64,000 nt of DNA, taken from NCBI GenBank assembly GCA_948794795.1, contig CAQGLR010000002.1, positions 124,001-188,000 of the forward strand. The letters run 5' to 3'. This document shows, piece after piece, positions 36,599 through 45,812 of this stretch; positions within the stretch are counted from its first letter, which is position 1, and each line of letters opens with the position of its first letter. The position numbers and the translations under genes were made by a program. The notes under the pieces are model-generated. The model made no database searches, was not told where the DNA came from, and worked only from the letters and a program-made list of their open reading frames with translations. Source of the DNA: an uncultured Lachnospiraceae bacterium (GTDB lineage: Bacteria; Bacillota; Clostridia; Lachnospirales; Lachnospiraceae).

Positions 36599-37437
36599 GC
36601 CTGTACCTCCGCAACTCCTCTGCTGCCATATAGTGTTTTATAGAGTGGGTTTTCTTCTATTTCAAGCCTTATCTGCTTCATATCAAGGACAACCATAAAA
36701 CTTCCTTCACTTTTTCCACACTTCTCAATTATATTTTCCTGCATCTCATATTTTAAATTTAACGGATTAAACCTTATACAGCTGCGTACTGCCATACTGC
36801 TGCCCATAAATTCAAGCCCTGCAATAGTATTACATCCACATCCGCTTGCTAGTATAAAATAACAGCTATTTTCAATAGCCCTTGCCTGCACAAGTTTACT
36901 TGAAGTTCCACTGCACCATGAAGGGATTAGTGCAGTACATATTATAATTTCAGCTTTTTCCTTAAACATAGGCTGTGTTGTACCTGGGAAATTAATATCA
37001 TTGCCACTTAAAAGCCCAATCTTTCCAAGCTTCGTATTAATTACAACCGTATTTTCCCCATTGCTAAGGAAACTCTGTTCCAAAGGATAGACAGACTTCC
37101 TCTGGTACTTTCCAGCCATATTCCCACTGTTATCTATAAGCACAGTTGTACTATAAAGTTTCCCTCTTTCCTGCTCAATTATGCCTGCTGCTATAAATAC
37201 ACTATTCTCCTTTGCACATATACAAAGCCTGTTAAGAATCTTCCCTCCAGGGATTTCCTCTGCCTGTTCCTGGATTTTCCGTATATTTATAGTAGTAGCA
37301 AACGCTTCTGGAAGGCATACAATATCTGCCCCCTTTTCTGCATATTCTTTTATTTTATCCTCTGCCCTGGATATATTTCCTTCTACATCATCTGTATTAA
37401 TTTCAAGCTGTATTACAGCAAGTTTTACAATATCCAT
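36586..37437 (-). CDS. Nitrilase-fold protein lacking the catalytic Cys
   Basis: 283 aa from ATG 37437 (GGAGG 5 nt upstream). Same fold as the next gene: Glu44 (CLPEAF) and Lys114 (YQRKS) are in place, but where the nucleophile Cys belongs the sequence is GLLSGNDINFP, with Gly145 at the Cys position and Ser144 before it. All other landmarks look sound, so this is unlikely to be simple decay. A structural or regulatory partner of the intact hydrolase encoded downstream, or a non-hydrolytic enzyme, is inferred. Confidence 0.82.
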   Translation of the reverse strand: MDIVKLAVIQLEINTDDVEGNISRAEDKIKEYAEKGADIVCLPEAFATTINIRKIQEQAEEIPGGKILNRLCICAKENSVFIAAGIIEQERGKLYSTTVLIDNSGNMAGKYQRKSVYPLEQSFLSNGENTVVINTKLGKIGLLSGNDINFPGTTQPMFKEKAEIIICTALIPSWCSGTSSKLVQARAIENSCYFILASGCGCNTIAGLEFMGSSMAVRSCIRFNPLNLKYEMQENIIEKCGKSEGSFMVVLDMKQIRLEIEENPLYKTLYGSRGVAEVQAWQR

Positions 37438-37451
37438 TAAATCCTCCATTG

Positions 37452-38168
37452 TTATTCTTTATTAGTAATTACCATATTTACACCATCAAGGCATATATCC
37501 ATGTCTCCAAGCCCGCTTTCTTTAAGCATTTCTTTTACCTCAGATGTTGTATAAGACGCTTTTAATTCTTCCATAAATTCCTTTGCCCCTCTGCTGGTAT
37601 ATTGTAAAATAAACGAAACCATGCCTTCATGTGCATCCCTGGCAGTATCACAGATATATATAATCCCATTCTTTTTACATACCCTTTTTATTTCTTTAAG
37701 TACCTTTACAGGACTTGTCCACCTGTGCATCCTTGCAAAACTATATACAATATCCAGGGAATTATCTGGAAATGGCAGTTTCTCCATATTACTGTATTTA
37801 AAATCTATATTAGCAAAACCTGTATTAGTTTTACCTGCATTTTTCATTGCACCATACATCATTGATGCCAGGCAGTAATTTTCACCTGCTACTGTTACCA
37901 GGTTACTATTATCTTCAATACCTGTAATCTGGCAGGCTGGTGCTGCCATAGCTGCCATTAATGCAACAAGCCCTGTATTGCACCCTGCATCAAGGACTTT
38001 GTCACCCTCTTTAATTTTATCTGCAATTATCCTGCTGGTTTTTTCTATTGGAATACTCATAGATATCCTGATATCAATATCATAAATCCTTGTATCATTA
38101 ATATTATCAAGAAATACCTGGGGTCCTGCCACACGTTCCTCCAGTGAAAATAAACTCTGTTTCTCCAT
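37452..38168 (-). CDS. Class I SAM-dependent methyltransferase
   Basis: 238 aa, ATG with GGAGGG. SAM-binding motif I is VLDAGCNTGLVALMAA, acidic loop GIEDNSN, and post-motif region LPFPDNSLDIVYSFARMHRW, as in Methyltransf_11/25 proteins. O-, N- or C-methylation of the product or an intermediate is expected. Small gaps of 14-25 bp on either side put it in the operon. Confidence 0.87.
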   Translation of the reverse strand: MEKQSLFSLEERVAGPQVFLDNINDTRIYDIDIRISMSIPIEKTSRIIADKIKEGDKVLDAGCNTGLVALMAAMAAPACQITGIEDNSNLVTVAGENYCLASMMYGAMKNAGKTNTGFANIDFKYSNMEKLPFPDNSLDIVYSFARMHRWTSPVKVLKEIKRVCKKNGIIYICDTARDAHEGMVSFILQYTSRGAKEFMEELKASYTTSEVKEMLKESGLGDMDICLDGVNMVITNKE

Positions 38169-38193
38169 AATTTCCCTCCATAACCTTCTGCTT

Positions 38194-39624
38194 CTATGGA
38201 TTTAACAAATCCAGCAAAACTGTACTTCCAGCATTAGGCTGTGGAAGAAACTTATTTTTATCTGTATAGAATGTTTTACTGATATTTTCCATATAATACC
38301 ATCCTTTTGGATATGTAACCTGTATATATTCATTATTAAGCACTACTAACCCCCGTTCCTGCAGCATGTTAATTTTATCTGCAAATACATCCATCATGTC
38401 AATTCCAAAAATATCTTTAAAATCTTTTCTGTAAACACGCAGCAGCCTAAGCCCCATTACCATCATTTTTGCCATACGTTCTTCTGGTTCTGTATATGTC
38501 CCCATAACAACAGGAAGCTTCCTGCTATTAATACTTTCAATATACCTGTCAAGCCCAGGTTCATTAAGGTACATATTATTATTAATATAGCCATATGCCC
38601 CTGCTCCTGCTGCAAGCATATCTTTGCCATAATACCATGACTGTGTAATATGTTTTGCAATACTTGCAGATGATGCTTTAACAGCATCCCCGCCAGCTTC
38701 TCCCAGGCTGAAAGTTTCTATCTGTGCACCGTCTTCTTCCTTATAATGTGAAATATTAACAAAATCTACATTGGTCAGTGCTTTAAAACCATATTCCTGG
38801 AACTTTCTAACGCCTTTCCAGTAAAGTTCTTCCTGCTTCTTGTTACCAGGACACTCTGGCATTATGCCGCTTTTAATCTTTAAATAAAGTGGCGAAGACG
38901 GGATAACTATATACTGGTATATTGAGAACGCATCAACAAGCCCAGAAGATGCAAGCCTGCTTATTGAGTCCAGCCAGTCCTCTTCTGTCTGTCCTGGAAG
39001 CCCCCACATAAGGTCTGCACATACATGTTTAAATCCAGCTTTATTAATAAGTTCCAGTGCTTCCATTACTCTACTGGCATTGTAATTACGCCCTATATTG
39101 CTAAGCATCTGGTTATCCATTGACTGTATCCCAATGCTTATCCTGTTTACACCATGTTCCCTTAGTACAACAGCTTTATCCTGTGTAATATCTGTTGGTG
39201 TTGTTTCTATAGTTACAGATGCATCCCCGCAAATATTTAATTTGCTATAAATACATGATAACAGCCTGTCTAACTGCCTGGCTGTTAATGAAGCAGGTGT
39301 CCCTCCTCCAAAATATCCTGATGTAAATACAGACTGCTGTATATAAGGTTCTTCTGCATATAAAGTAATTTCCTCTTCCAGTGCATGTAAATACCTGTCC
39401 ACTATATCTGGCTTTGTATTAAATTTATTATATGGACAGCTTGTACATATATTATTGCAAAATGGAATATGTATATAAAATGAACTTTCCCTTTTTTTAA
39501 AAAGTGAGTCTGGAGACAGCCTTCCAAGCCTGCATGGATACCATCTTACAAATTCAACATCCCTTTCTGGATATTCACGCCAGTAATTTATATCACTTAC
39601 TAAATTCTCTGTATCCCTGCCCAT
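38194..39624 (-). CDS. HemN/HemW-like radical SAM protein
   Basis: 476 aa, ATG with GGAGG inside the end of the upstream gene. The cluster motif is YIHIPFCNNICTSCPYN (C56, C60, C63), followed by FGGGTPASL and IGIQSMDNQML, the HemN/HemW pattern, and a C-terminal HemN-like domain. In biosynthetic loci this subfamily includes class C radical SAM methyltransferases and cyclopropane-forming enzymes; housekeeping HemW is a heme chaperone. The operon setting (one base after the ligase gene) favours the biosynthetic option. Exact reaction unknown. Confidence 0.82.
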   Translation of the reverse strand: MGRDTENLVSDINYWREYPERDVEFVRWYPCRLGRLSPDSLFKKRESSFYIHIPFCNNICTSCPYNKFNTKPDIVDRYLHALEEEITLYAEEPYIQQSVFTSGYFGGGTPASLTARQLDRLLSCIYSKLNICGDASVTIETTPTDITQDKAVVLREHGVNRISIGIQSMDNQMLSNIGRNYNASRVMEALELINKAGFKHVCADLMWGLPGQTEEDWLDSISRLASSGLVDAFSIYQYIVIPSSPLYLKIKSGIMPECPGNKKQEELYWKGVRKFQEYGFKALTNVDFVNISHYKEEDGAQIETFSLGEAGGDAVKASSASIAKHITQSWYYGKDMLAAGAGAYGYINNNMYLNEPGLDRYIESINSRKLPVVMGTYTEPEERMAKMMVMGLRLLRVYRKDFKDIFGIDMMDVFADKINMLQERGLVVLNNEYIQVTYPKGWYYMENISKTFYTDKNKFLPQPNAGSTVLLDLLNP

Positions 39625-40932
39625 CTATGCCTCCAATACACTTGAAATACTAGGTTTTACTTTATTTTTAATTACCTGTATTATTTTATCATCCTTTTCA
39701 CGTATTACATCCGCTGTTATGCCAAACCTTTTTTCAAGCCCGTTTTTAATTTCTGCACACGCAGTTCCAGACATTTCTTTATCAATAATAATTCCAACCT
39801 GAAGCCTTTCATCCCTGGCTTTTAATGTATAAAAACGTACACCATTTGTTTTTAATATTACATCTTCCAAATCAAGAATCTGGTACTTTTTGTTTCCAAT
39901 AATAATATTGTCCTGTATTCTTCCATGATGTTCAAGATAGGCAAAAGAAGAACCACAGCCACATTTTTTATTATGTATTGTAACAAGGTCTCCTGTGCGG
40001 TACCTTATTAATGGCATGCCTTTTACAAAACTTGTCACAACAAGTTCTCCTCTTAAACCTTCATCAAGGCTTTGCCAGGTCACAGGGTCTATAACTTCAA
40101 AAAACACTTTGCTTTCTACTAAATGCAGCCTTTTATTAATACAAGGCATAGCCAGTGTATTAGTTTCTGTCATTCCAAACATTGGATAACATTCTGCACC
40201 AAAAAGTTCCTTAAGCTTCTTTGCTTTTTCTTTAGAAGTACCCTCACCAACACATAAAATCTTTCTAATATATAAATCTTTTGATGGGACATATCCCTCT
40301 TTTATAATTTCTTCACCCAGGTAAATTGCCCTTGAAGGTGAACATACAAGGACTGTTGTTTTTGTATTAATTAATGTACGTATTACACGTTCCACAGGAC
40401 ATGCATCTGATATTGTCCCAATAGCTATAACATTTGCACCTGCCAGTTCCAATGCCCTGTCAACATCCTGCCCTACTAATGCATATCCATAAGGCACAAT
40501 TAGTGCTGCTGTATCTTCTGGGCTTATAATACTTGAAAGATAATATGCAACAATGCAGTTATTCTCAAACCAGTCTTCATACGTATAACATGAATTAACC
40601 GGACAGGACGTAGTCCCTGTGCTTTCACCATAACGTGAAAGCCCGCTTTGTGGCACTGAAAGCAGCCCAAATGGATATTGTGCACTTATATCTTCACGTG
40701 ATGTAAATGGAATCTTCCTTATATCTTCCAGGCTTTTTATATCTTCAAGTACCTGGCGGTTAATACCTGCCTTCTCCATTTTATTTTTATAATAATTACA
40801 GTTATCAAACACATGTAATAATGTGCTTTTAAGTTTTTTAAGCTGGTACTCCTTTAATTCATCACGTCCCATACTGAAACTTTTTTTAACTTCTTTAAAA
40901 ATTTCCAGTCTTTGCTTTATCCTTTTCTCCAT
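39625..40932 (-). CDS. PaaK-like adenylate-forming ligase
   Basis: 435 aa, ATG with GGAGG. Matches the phenylacetate-CoA ligase group of the ANL superfamily: GESTGTTSCPV (ATP loop), YPMFGMTETNTLAMPC and LIRYRTGDLV, plus a C-terminal domain with CGCG residues (KKCGCGSS). It activates a carboxylic acid as acyl-AMP, then as a thioester or amide. No carrier protein is seen, so CoA or direct amide transfer is likely. Adjacent to the radical SAM gene with no gap. Confidence 0.83.
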   Translation of the reverse strand: MEKRIKQRLEIFKEVKKSFSMGRDELKEYQLKKLKSTLLHVFDNCNYYKNKMEKAGINRQVLEDIKSLEDIRKIPFTSREDISAQYPFGLLSVPQSGLSRYGESTGTTSCPVNSCYTYEDWFENNCIVAYYLSSIISPEDTAALIVPYGYALVGQDVDRALELAGANVIAIGTISDACPVERVIRTLINTKTTVLVCSPSRAIYLGEEIIKEGYVPSKDLYIRKILCVGEGTSKEKAKKLKELFGAECYPMFGMTETNTLAMPCINKRLHLVESKVFFEVIDPVTWQSLDEGLRGELVVTSFVKGMPLIRYRTGDLVTIHNKKCGCGSSFAYLEHHGRIQDNIIIGNKKYQILDLEDVILKTNGVRFYTLKARDERLQVGIIIDKEMSGTACAEIKNGLEKRFGITADVIREKDDKIIQVIKNKVKPSISSVLEA

Positions 40933-40952
40933 AACCAGCCTCCTTGTTAAAG

Positions 40953-42686
40953 TTAGTTCTTAACCAGGTTACTTTCCCCACAATAAATTAATTCAAGTAC
41001 CCTGTTATTTTTTAGGTTTTTAAAATGTGCATATACATGTTTATTTACCTTATCTTCTGTATACATAATTTTCTTAATGCCCTTAATATTTTCCATATCT
41101 TTTACAAGAGCTTCAAGTGTGCCAGGTAAATCCACTCTTAATGCATAATGTGACATAAGCCTTGTTTTAACATGTTCTTCTTTTTCTTTCCATGCTCCAA
41201 AACTTTCACATGTAAAAAGTTCTAATCCTATATTAATTCCAGTATTTATTGTAAACCACCAGCCAGGTGTGCCATATTCTTTTGCAGCAATATAAGAAGG
41301 CCCATAACAAGCCAGGCAGAACCTGCTGTCCCCAGTCTGTTTAAGATACCTTGCAAACCCATGTATCTGGCTTTCATCATGGTAATCCCCTGCATAAAGT
41401 GCTACATGGTGCAATTTTAGGTTTTTTAACTGTCCTGGTACTTCTGCCTCTCCAAAAAATTCTTCTAATATTTCCAGTGTATCCTTAGATATCTTCTGGC
41501 TGAATATATCCCTGCTTCTATTCCACAATTTCACAAAACTATTACCAGCTGCTTTGTTGCTTATATCCCTGAATTTCTTAAAAAACCTGTTAATACATTC
41601 TTTAACTATAGTATTATCCAGCTGTACCTGGTAACTTCCATCAGGATTTATGCAGCTGCCAGCCTTTTCAAGCAGTATATATCTTATTCCATTTAAAGAA
41701 CGCTTATTATCACTCTGTATTTCTGCAATAATTTTATCAGGGGAAACCAGTTCCATAATCCTGTTATCCAGTATTATCTGTGGAATATATCCATATAAAA
41801 TATAATAATGGAGTTTTAAATCTTCTTTACTTAACTTTCCAATATAAAAACTTGCTTCTGCTGCAATACACATTCCAGCTGCAACCGCTTCTCCATGTAT
41901 AATTTCCCCATGTGTAAGGTATTCTATTGCATGTCCGAATGTATGGCCATATTCTAATATAACTGCATAATCTTTCTCACCTGGGTCCTGGCTTAATATC
42001 TTATTTTTTGAATTTGTAATAATTTCAAACAATTCTAATAACTGGCTGCTTCCAGGCTTATTATTTGCAAAATCTTTTCCAGTAAAATAAGGCAGCAGCT
42101 CCTTATCATATATTAATGCATTTTTAATTCCCTCTGTTATTGCTGCTTTTATATGCCGGTGTTTTTCAGTTACAGCATATTTTATATCTGTCCATACAAA
42201 TATTGGGGCATAATACATGCCAAGCTGGTTCTTTCCAGAAGAACCATTCACAGCCTGTTTATTGCTTAATGTACTGTCTGTCTGCCCCATAAATGTGGTT
42301 GGTATTTCAATATAACGCACACCTCTGTAGATAAGTGCTGCTGCCATCCCACAAATATTGCCTGTTACGCCTCCTCCAAAACTTATTATAATGCTGTCCT
42401 TTGAAATATTATCTGCTATCATTGAAGTACAGATATATTCCAGTCCAGCTATAGTTTTATAATCTTCTGTTGCATCTATTACCAGAAGTTTAACTGTGAT
42501 ATCTTCCTCAATAAGCATTTTATAAAATTCATATCCGTGTATATTAAATACACCTTTATCTGCAATAAAAAATATTTTGTCATATTTATATTTATTTAAA
42601 ATTCCCGTAAAAAACCTGGTTATATCATATCCATAAAAAACCTCTGTTTCTGGTTTTAATGGAATAATCTTTTTCTTTAATTCCAA
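40953..42686 (-). CDS. DOI-synthase-like sugar phosphate cyclase fused to a VOC domain
   Basis: 577 aa from TTG 42686 (8 nt after GGAGG; the ATG at 42701 has no site of its own). Residues 1-370 are a sugar phosphate cyclase with NAD loop GGGVTGN, zinc ligands Glu185 (TEGIKNALI), His248 (EYGHTFGH) and His264 (HGEAV). DSTLSNKQAVN and DNKR match 2-deoxy-scyllo-inosose synthases rather than AroB, which has SVGGKTAVN-like sequence. Residues about 420-577 form a vicinal-oxygen-chelate domain with paired metal residues LHHVAL, GLELF, SHYALRV and VLELIY. VOC proteins epimerise cyclase products in C7-cyclitol pathways, so one polypeptide may cyclise and epimerise. The key gene of the cluster. Confidence 0.83.
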   Translation of the reverse strand: MELKKKIIPLKPETEVFYGYDITRFFTGILNKYKYDKIFFIADKGVFNIHGYEFYKMLIEEDITVKLLVIDATEDYKTIAGLEYICTSMIADNISKDSIIISFGGGVTGNICGMAAALIYRGVRYIEIPTTFMGQTDSTLSNKQAVNGSSGKNQLGMYYAPIFVWTDIKYAVTEKHRHIKAAITEGIKNALIYDKELLPYFTGKDFANNKPGSSQLLELFEIITNSKNKILSQDPGEKDYAVILEYGHTFGHAIEYLTHGEIIHGEAVAAGMCIAAEASFYIGKLSKEDLKLHYYILYGYIPQIILDNRIMELVSPDKIIAEIQSDNKRSLNGIRYILLEKAGSCINPDGSYQVQLDNTIVKECINRFFKKFRDISNKAAGNSFVKLWNRSRDIFSQKISKDTLEILEEFFGEAEVPGQLKNLKLHHVALYAGDYHDESQIHGFARYLKQTGDSRFCLACYGPSYIAAKEYGTPGWWFTINTGINIGLELFTCESFGAWKEKEEHVKTRLMSHYALRVDLPGTLEALVKDMENIKGIKKIMYTEDKVNKHVYAHFKNLKNNRVLELIYCGESNLVKN

Positions 42687-42739
42687 TAATTTTACCTCCA
42701 TAATTGTACAAATTGGAATATAACGTAAATTCCATATAG

Positions 42740-44014
42740 TTATATATTTCTGTATGCGTTTATATCAAGTATGCCATTACCAGAAAGGCAAAGTACAATC
42801 TCTGTTTTCTTGTGTGTTTTTTTAGCATCCAGTGCCTTATTTATAGCTGCCCTTAATGCATGTGACGATTCAGGTGCAGGCAACACCCCATACAACATAG
42901 AAAATAACTTCCCTGCTTTTAAAGCCTCCTCCTGGCTGAAAGCTTCTGCATCAAGAAGCCCTTTATGCCTTAATAACCCAATAACAGGAGAACCATTGTG
43001 CTGGCGCAGCCCTCCAGCATGGTTTAAAGGAGGTACAAAATCCCTGCCAAGCGTATATGAGATATTCTGTGGTGTAATCCCCAAAGGGTCTGCACTGTCA
43101 TATCTGTATTTTCCTTGTACAAGCCTTGGTGCAGCATCTGACTCCGCTGCCAGGAACCTTGTTCCCTGGTTAAACTCCTTATCAAAGAAAAAAGGTCCCA
43201 TAAATCCGCCAAGGTTGCTTCCGCCTCCACAACATGCAATAAACAAATCTGGCTTTACACCAATACTTTTTAATTGTGCTTTTACTTCTTGTCCTATAAT
43301 AGTCTGGTGCATTAAAACATGAGGCAGGTTGCTTCCAGAAACATATGCACAGTCTTTATGTAAAGATACATACTCCACAGCTTCACCAATACTTATCCCA
43401 AGACTTCCAGGACAGCCAGGGTCTTTTTTTAATATTTCCCTTCCTGTATTTGTAATATTGCTTGGTGAAGCAGTAATTTCTGCACCAAATAACCTGCACC
43501 AGTCTGCTCTTGCGGCCTTTTGTACCATAGATGACTTTACCCAGAAAAACCTGCACTTAATTCCAAAAACCTTACATGCATATGACAATGCAAGCCCCCA
43601 CTGTCCTGCACCTGACTCCGATACCAGTTCTGTAATACCTTGTTCTTTTGCATAATATGCCTGTGCAAATGCACTATTTAGTTTAAAACTATGCGTAGGA
43701 AGCAAATCTTCTCTTTTTATATATATATTGGCTTTAGTACCAAGATATCTTTCAAGTTCCCATGCACGCATTAAAGGTACAGGCCTGCCTGCTGCAAGAT
43801 ATTTTTCCATTACTTCTTCTGGTATTTTAACCATACGCTCCTTTGAAACGTCCTGTTTTAAAAGCTCTTTAATCCTTATTTTCTGCATTAATTCCTTGCT
43901 GTGGGGATTATTTCCTGATTCACGTTCTTCTGGAATTTCCCCAGGTAAATCTGCAAGTATGTTATACCACTGTCCTGGTATTTTATCTGCATGTAAATTT
44001 ATATAACAATCCAT
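42740..44014 (-). CDS. TrpB2-like PLP-dependent enzyme (copy 2)
   Basis: 424 aa from ATG 44014 (AAGGGG 7 nt upstream). Paralogue of the protein at 28.5 kb: GRPVPLMRAWELERYLGTKA, ESGAGQWGLALS, GGGSNLGGF and a PLP Lys (K111) in HSFKLN, again Phe in place of the usual His. No trpA neighbour. Expected chemistry is beta-substitution on a serine-type substrate. Second gene of the operon, 25 bp after the XRE regulator. Confidence 0.82.
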   Translation of the reverse strand: MDCYINLHADKIPGQWYNILADLPGEIPEERESGNNPHSKELMQKIRIKELLKQDVSKERMVKIPEEVMEKYLAAGRPVPLMRAWELERYLGTKANIYIKREDLLPTHSFKLNSAFAQAYYAKEQGITELVSESGAGQWGLALSYACKVFGIKCRFFWVKSSMVQKAARADWCRLFGAEITASPSNITNTGREILKKDPGCPGSLGISIGEAVEYVSLHKDCAYVSGSNLPHVLMHQTIIGQEVKAQLKSIGVKPDLFIACCGGGSNLGGFMGPFFFDKEFNQGTRFLAAESDAAPRLVQGKYRYDSADPLGITPQNISYTLGRDFVPPLNHAGGLRQHNGSPVIGLLRHKGLLDAEAFSQEEALKAGKLFSMLYGVLPAPESSHALRAAINKALDAKKTHKKTEIVLCLSGNGILDINAYRNI

Positions 44015-44039
44015 TACTAATGCCCCTTTTATTTTCCTT

Positions 44040-44372
44040 TTAATTATTATGTGATAATTCATATGCTACATTAAGTAAATCTTCAACAATATTTAATGTA
44101 TTAATTTCAAACTTTCCAGTTACTTTGGCAATCCTTTCTTCAGATTTACTATTACTCTTTCCAAATAAAATATAATCGCTGCTTATATCAAGTGCCTGCG
44201 AAATACCTCTTAGAGTGTTTACAGAAAAACCAGTTTTCCTTATTTCAATTTCATATAAAAATTTTGAAGATATTCCTGCAAGTTCTGCAAGTTTCTCCCT
44301 TGAATAACCCTTATCCTTTCTAAGATCCATAATACGTGTTCCTATTTCTTTATCATTTAAAGTAATTTTCAT
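44040..44372 (-). CDS. XRE-family transcriptional regulator
   Basis: 110 aa from ATG 44372 (AAGGAG 8 nt upstream). N-terminal Cro/CI helix-turn-helix: GTRIMDLRKDKGYSREKLAELAGISSKFLYEIE, then a helical C-terminal region without a known ligand domain. It is the first gene of the minus-strand biosynthetic run and divergent from a serine recombinase, so it probably controls the cluster and its own promoter. A TATAAT box lies at 44395-44400. Confidence 0.88.
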   Translation of the reverse strand: MKITLNDKEIGTRIMDLRKDKGYSREKLAELAGISSKFLYEIEIRKTGFSVNTLRGISQALDISSDYILFGKSNSKSEERIAKVTGKFEINTLNIVEDLLNVAYELSHNN

Positions 44373-44538
44373 TTTTTCCACTCCTTAATATTTAATTATA
44401 CAGATTTTTTTATAAAAGTCTTAGAAAGATACTTCCCTTTCTTATAACAATTTGTTCTTATTATTTTTTTGCATAACTTAAATTAAAGATAAATATATTT
44501 TTAATAAGATAAAATACAGGAATAATAAAGCAATAGAT

Positions 44539-45750
44539 ATGGTAACAGCATTTTATACACGTATTTCCAAAACAGACAAAAGGAATGGTTCTGTTAGTAA
44601 TAGTATAAATAACCAGACTGGGCTGCTTTATGAAGCAGCCCGGAAATTAAATATAGATACATGCAATATACAAATATTTATTGATGATGGTTATAGTGGA
44701 AGAAGCAGCAGGCGGCCTGCTTTCAGAAAATTAATTGCAAATACAATACTTGGAAATATTAATATGGTATTAGTTAAAGATTTTTCACGTTTTAGCAGAG
44801 AACATATTTTAATATCTGAGTTCCTTGAAAAAATATTTCCTAAATATAACATAAGGTTTATATCTGTAACGGACAGATATGACAGTATAAATGGAAGCAC
44901 AAGTATGTCAGTACCATTTAAAAACCTCTTTAATGAATATTATTGTAATGATATTTCACGCAAAGTAAAGACTTCCTTGTCAGCAAGAAAAGAAGCTGGA
45001 ATATTTTGTACTGCCAATGTACCTTTTGGCTATAAAATAATCCAGGGTACAGATGGTCCAGAAGTTATTATAAATACAGAAGAAGCTTTAATAGTAAAAA
45101 GAATTTTCTCACTTGCAGGTACAGGGCTTAACTGCCAGACGATTGCTAGTATTCTTAATAGTGAAAACTGTTTTGCTGGAAGAAAAAGTTCTGGATGGGA
45201 TGCTTCTTATATATGGTCTATGCTTAATAACCCTTTTTACACAGGGCTTAATGTCTGGCATAAATATGAAACTCCTTCTTATAGGATAAACCAGCCTGTA
45301 AGGCTTCCAAAAAATTGCTGGAAGACAAGTAAAGGCAGTCATAATGCTATTATATGTAGTGAACTGTATAATAAAGTTAACAATAAACCTGTTAAAAGTA
45401 TACCAAAAGGGAAACGCCATATATTCCATGGAATTACTAAATGCCAGACATGCCATAAAGCACTTTGCTATGACAGAAGAAAAAAAGGGTATCTATGCTG
45501 TAACCACTGCGGTCATGGTGAAATTAAAAAAATCCAGGCAGATATACTTTATAATATCTGTCTGGAAAAAATACAAGAAGAATTTCTTAAACAAGACATT
45601 CCTTCTGGCTGGTATAGTTTATTTGTTAATAGTTTAAATTGTAATAACAGTTTATTTTATAAAGAACTTTTATTACACAATTTTATTAAGAAAATTGAAA
45701 TTGGTGATAAAAATAATATTGATATATACTGGAATTTTAATATTACCTGA
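44539..45750 (+). CDS. Serine site-specific recombinase (short large-serine type)
   Basis: 403 aa. Resolvase domain: catalytic Ser10 in FYTRISKTD, DDGYSGRSSRRPAF and VKDFSRFSREHI. A recombinase domain follows (GYKIIQG, IASILNSEN, WDASYIWSMLNNPFYTG) and a zinc ribbon KCQTCHKALC...YLCCNHCG. There is no long coiled coil, so it is smaller than phage integrases. The start has only a weak ribosome site. Such proteins integrate, excise or invert DNA. It is divergent from the cluster's regulator and may have moved or flips this locus; no att pair was recognised. Confidence 0.9.
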   Translation: MVTAFYTRISKTDKRNGSVSNSINNQTGLLYEAARKLNIDTCNIQIFIDDGYSGRSSRRPAFRKLIANTILGNINMVLVKDFSRFSREHILISEFLEKIFPKYNIRFISVTDRYDSINGSTSMSVPFKNLFNEYYCNDISRKVKTSLSARKEAGIFCTANVPFGYKIIQGTDGPEVIINTEEALIVKRIFSLAGTGLNCQTIASILNSENCFAGRKSSGWDASYIWSMLNNPFYTGLNVWHKYETPSYRINQPVRLPKNCWKTSKGSHNAIICSELYNKVNNKPVKSIPKGKRHIFHGITKCQTCHKALCYDRRKKGYLCCNHCGHGEIKKIQADILYNICLEKIQEEFLKQDIPSGWYSLFVNSLNCNNSLFYKELLLHNFIKKIEIGDKNNIDIYWNFNIT

Positions 45751-45783
45751 ATTATTAAAACTGGTTTTATTAAGTAATGGTCA

Positions 45784-45812
45784 TGTTTTTTGAAAAATGG
45801 GGAAACTCAAAA
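45784..45812. repeat. Solo MITE-like terminus
   Basis: TTGAAAAATGGGGAAACTCAAAA matches the right end of copy B (25761-25777 and flank). Only the end is left. It makes a spurious N-terminal extension to the histidine kinase frame. Confidence 0.5.

Noticed and set aside
38194..39624. Housekeeping HemW
   Set aside because: It could be so by sequence pattern, but it is longer than usual and abuts the ligase gene by one base within the cluster.
40953..42686. Housekeeping 3-dehydroquinate synthase AroB
   Set aside because: KQAVN, GGGVTGN and DNKR residues, the VOC fusion and the operon setting fit DOI-type cyclases and not AroB.
28485..44014. Tryptophan biosynthesis genes
   Set aside because: Two TrpB2-like copies, neither near trpA or other trp genes, both with an altered PLP-lysine motif.
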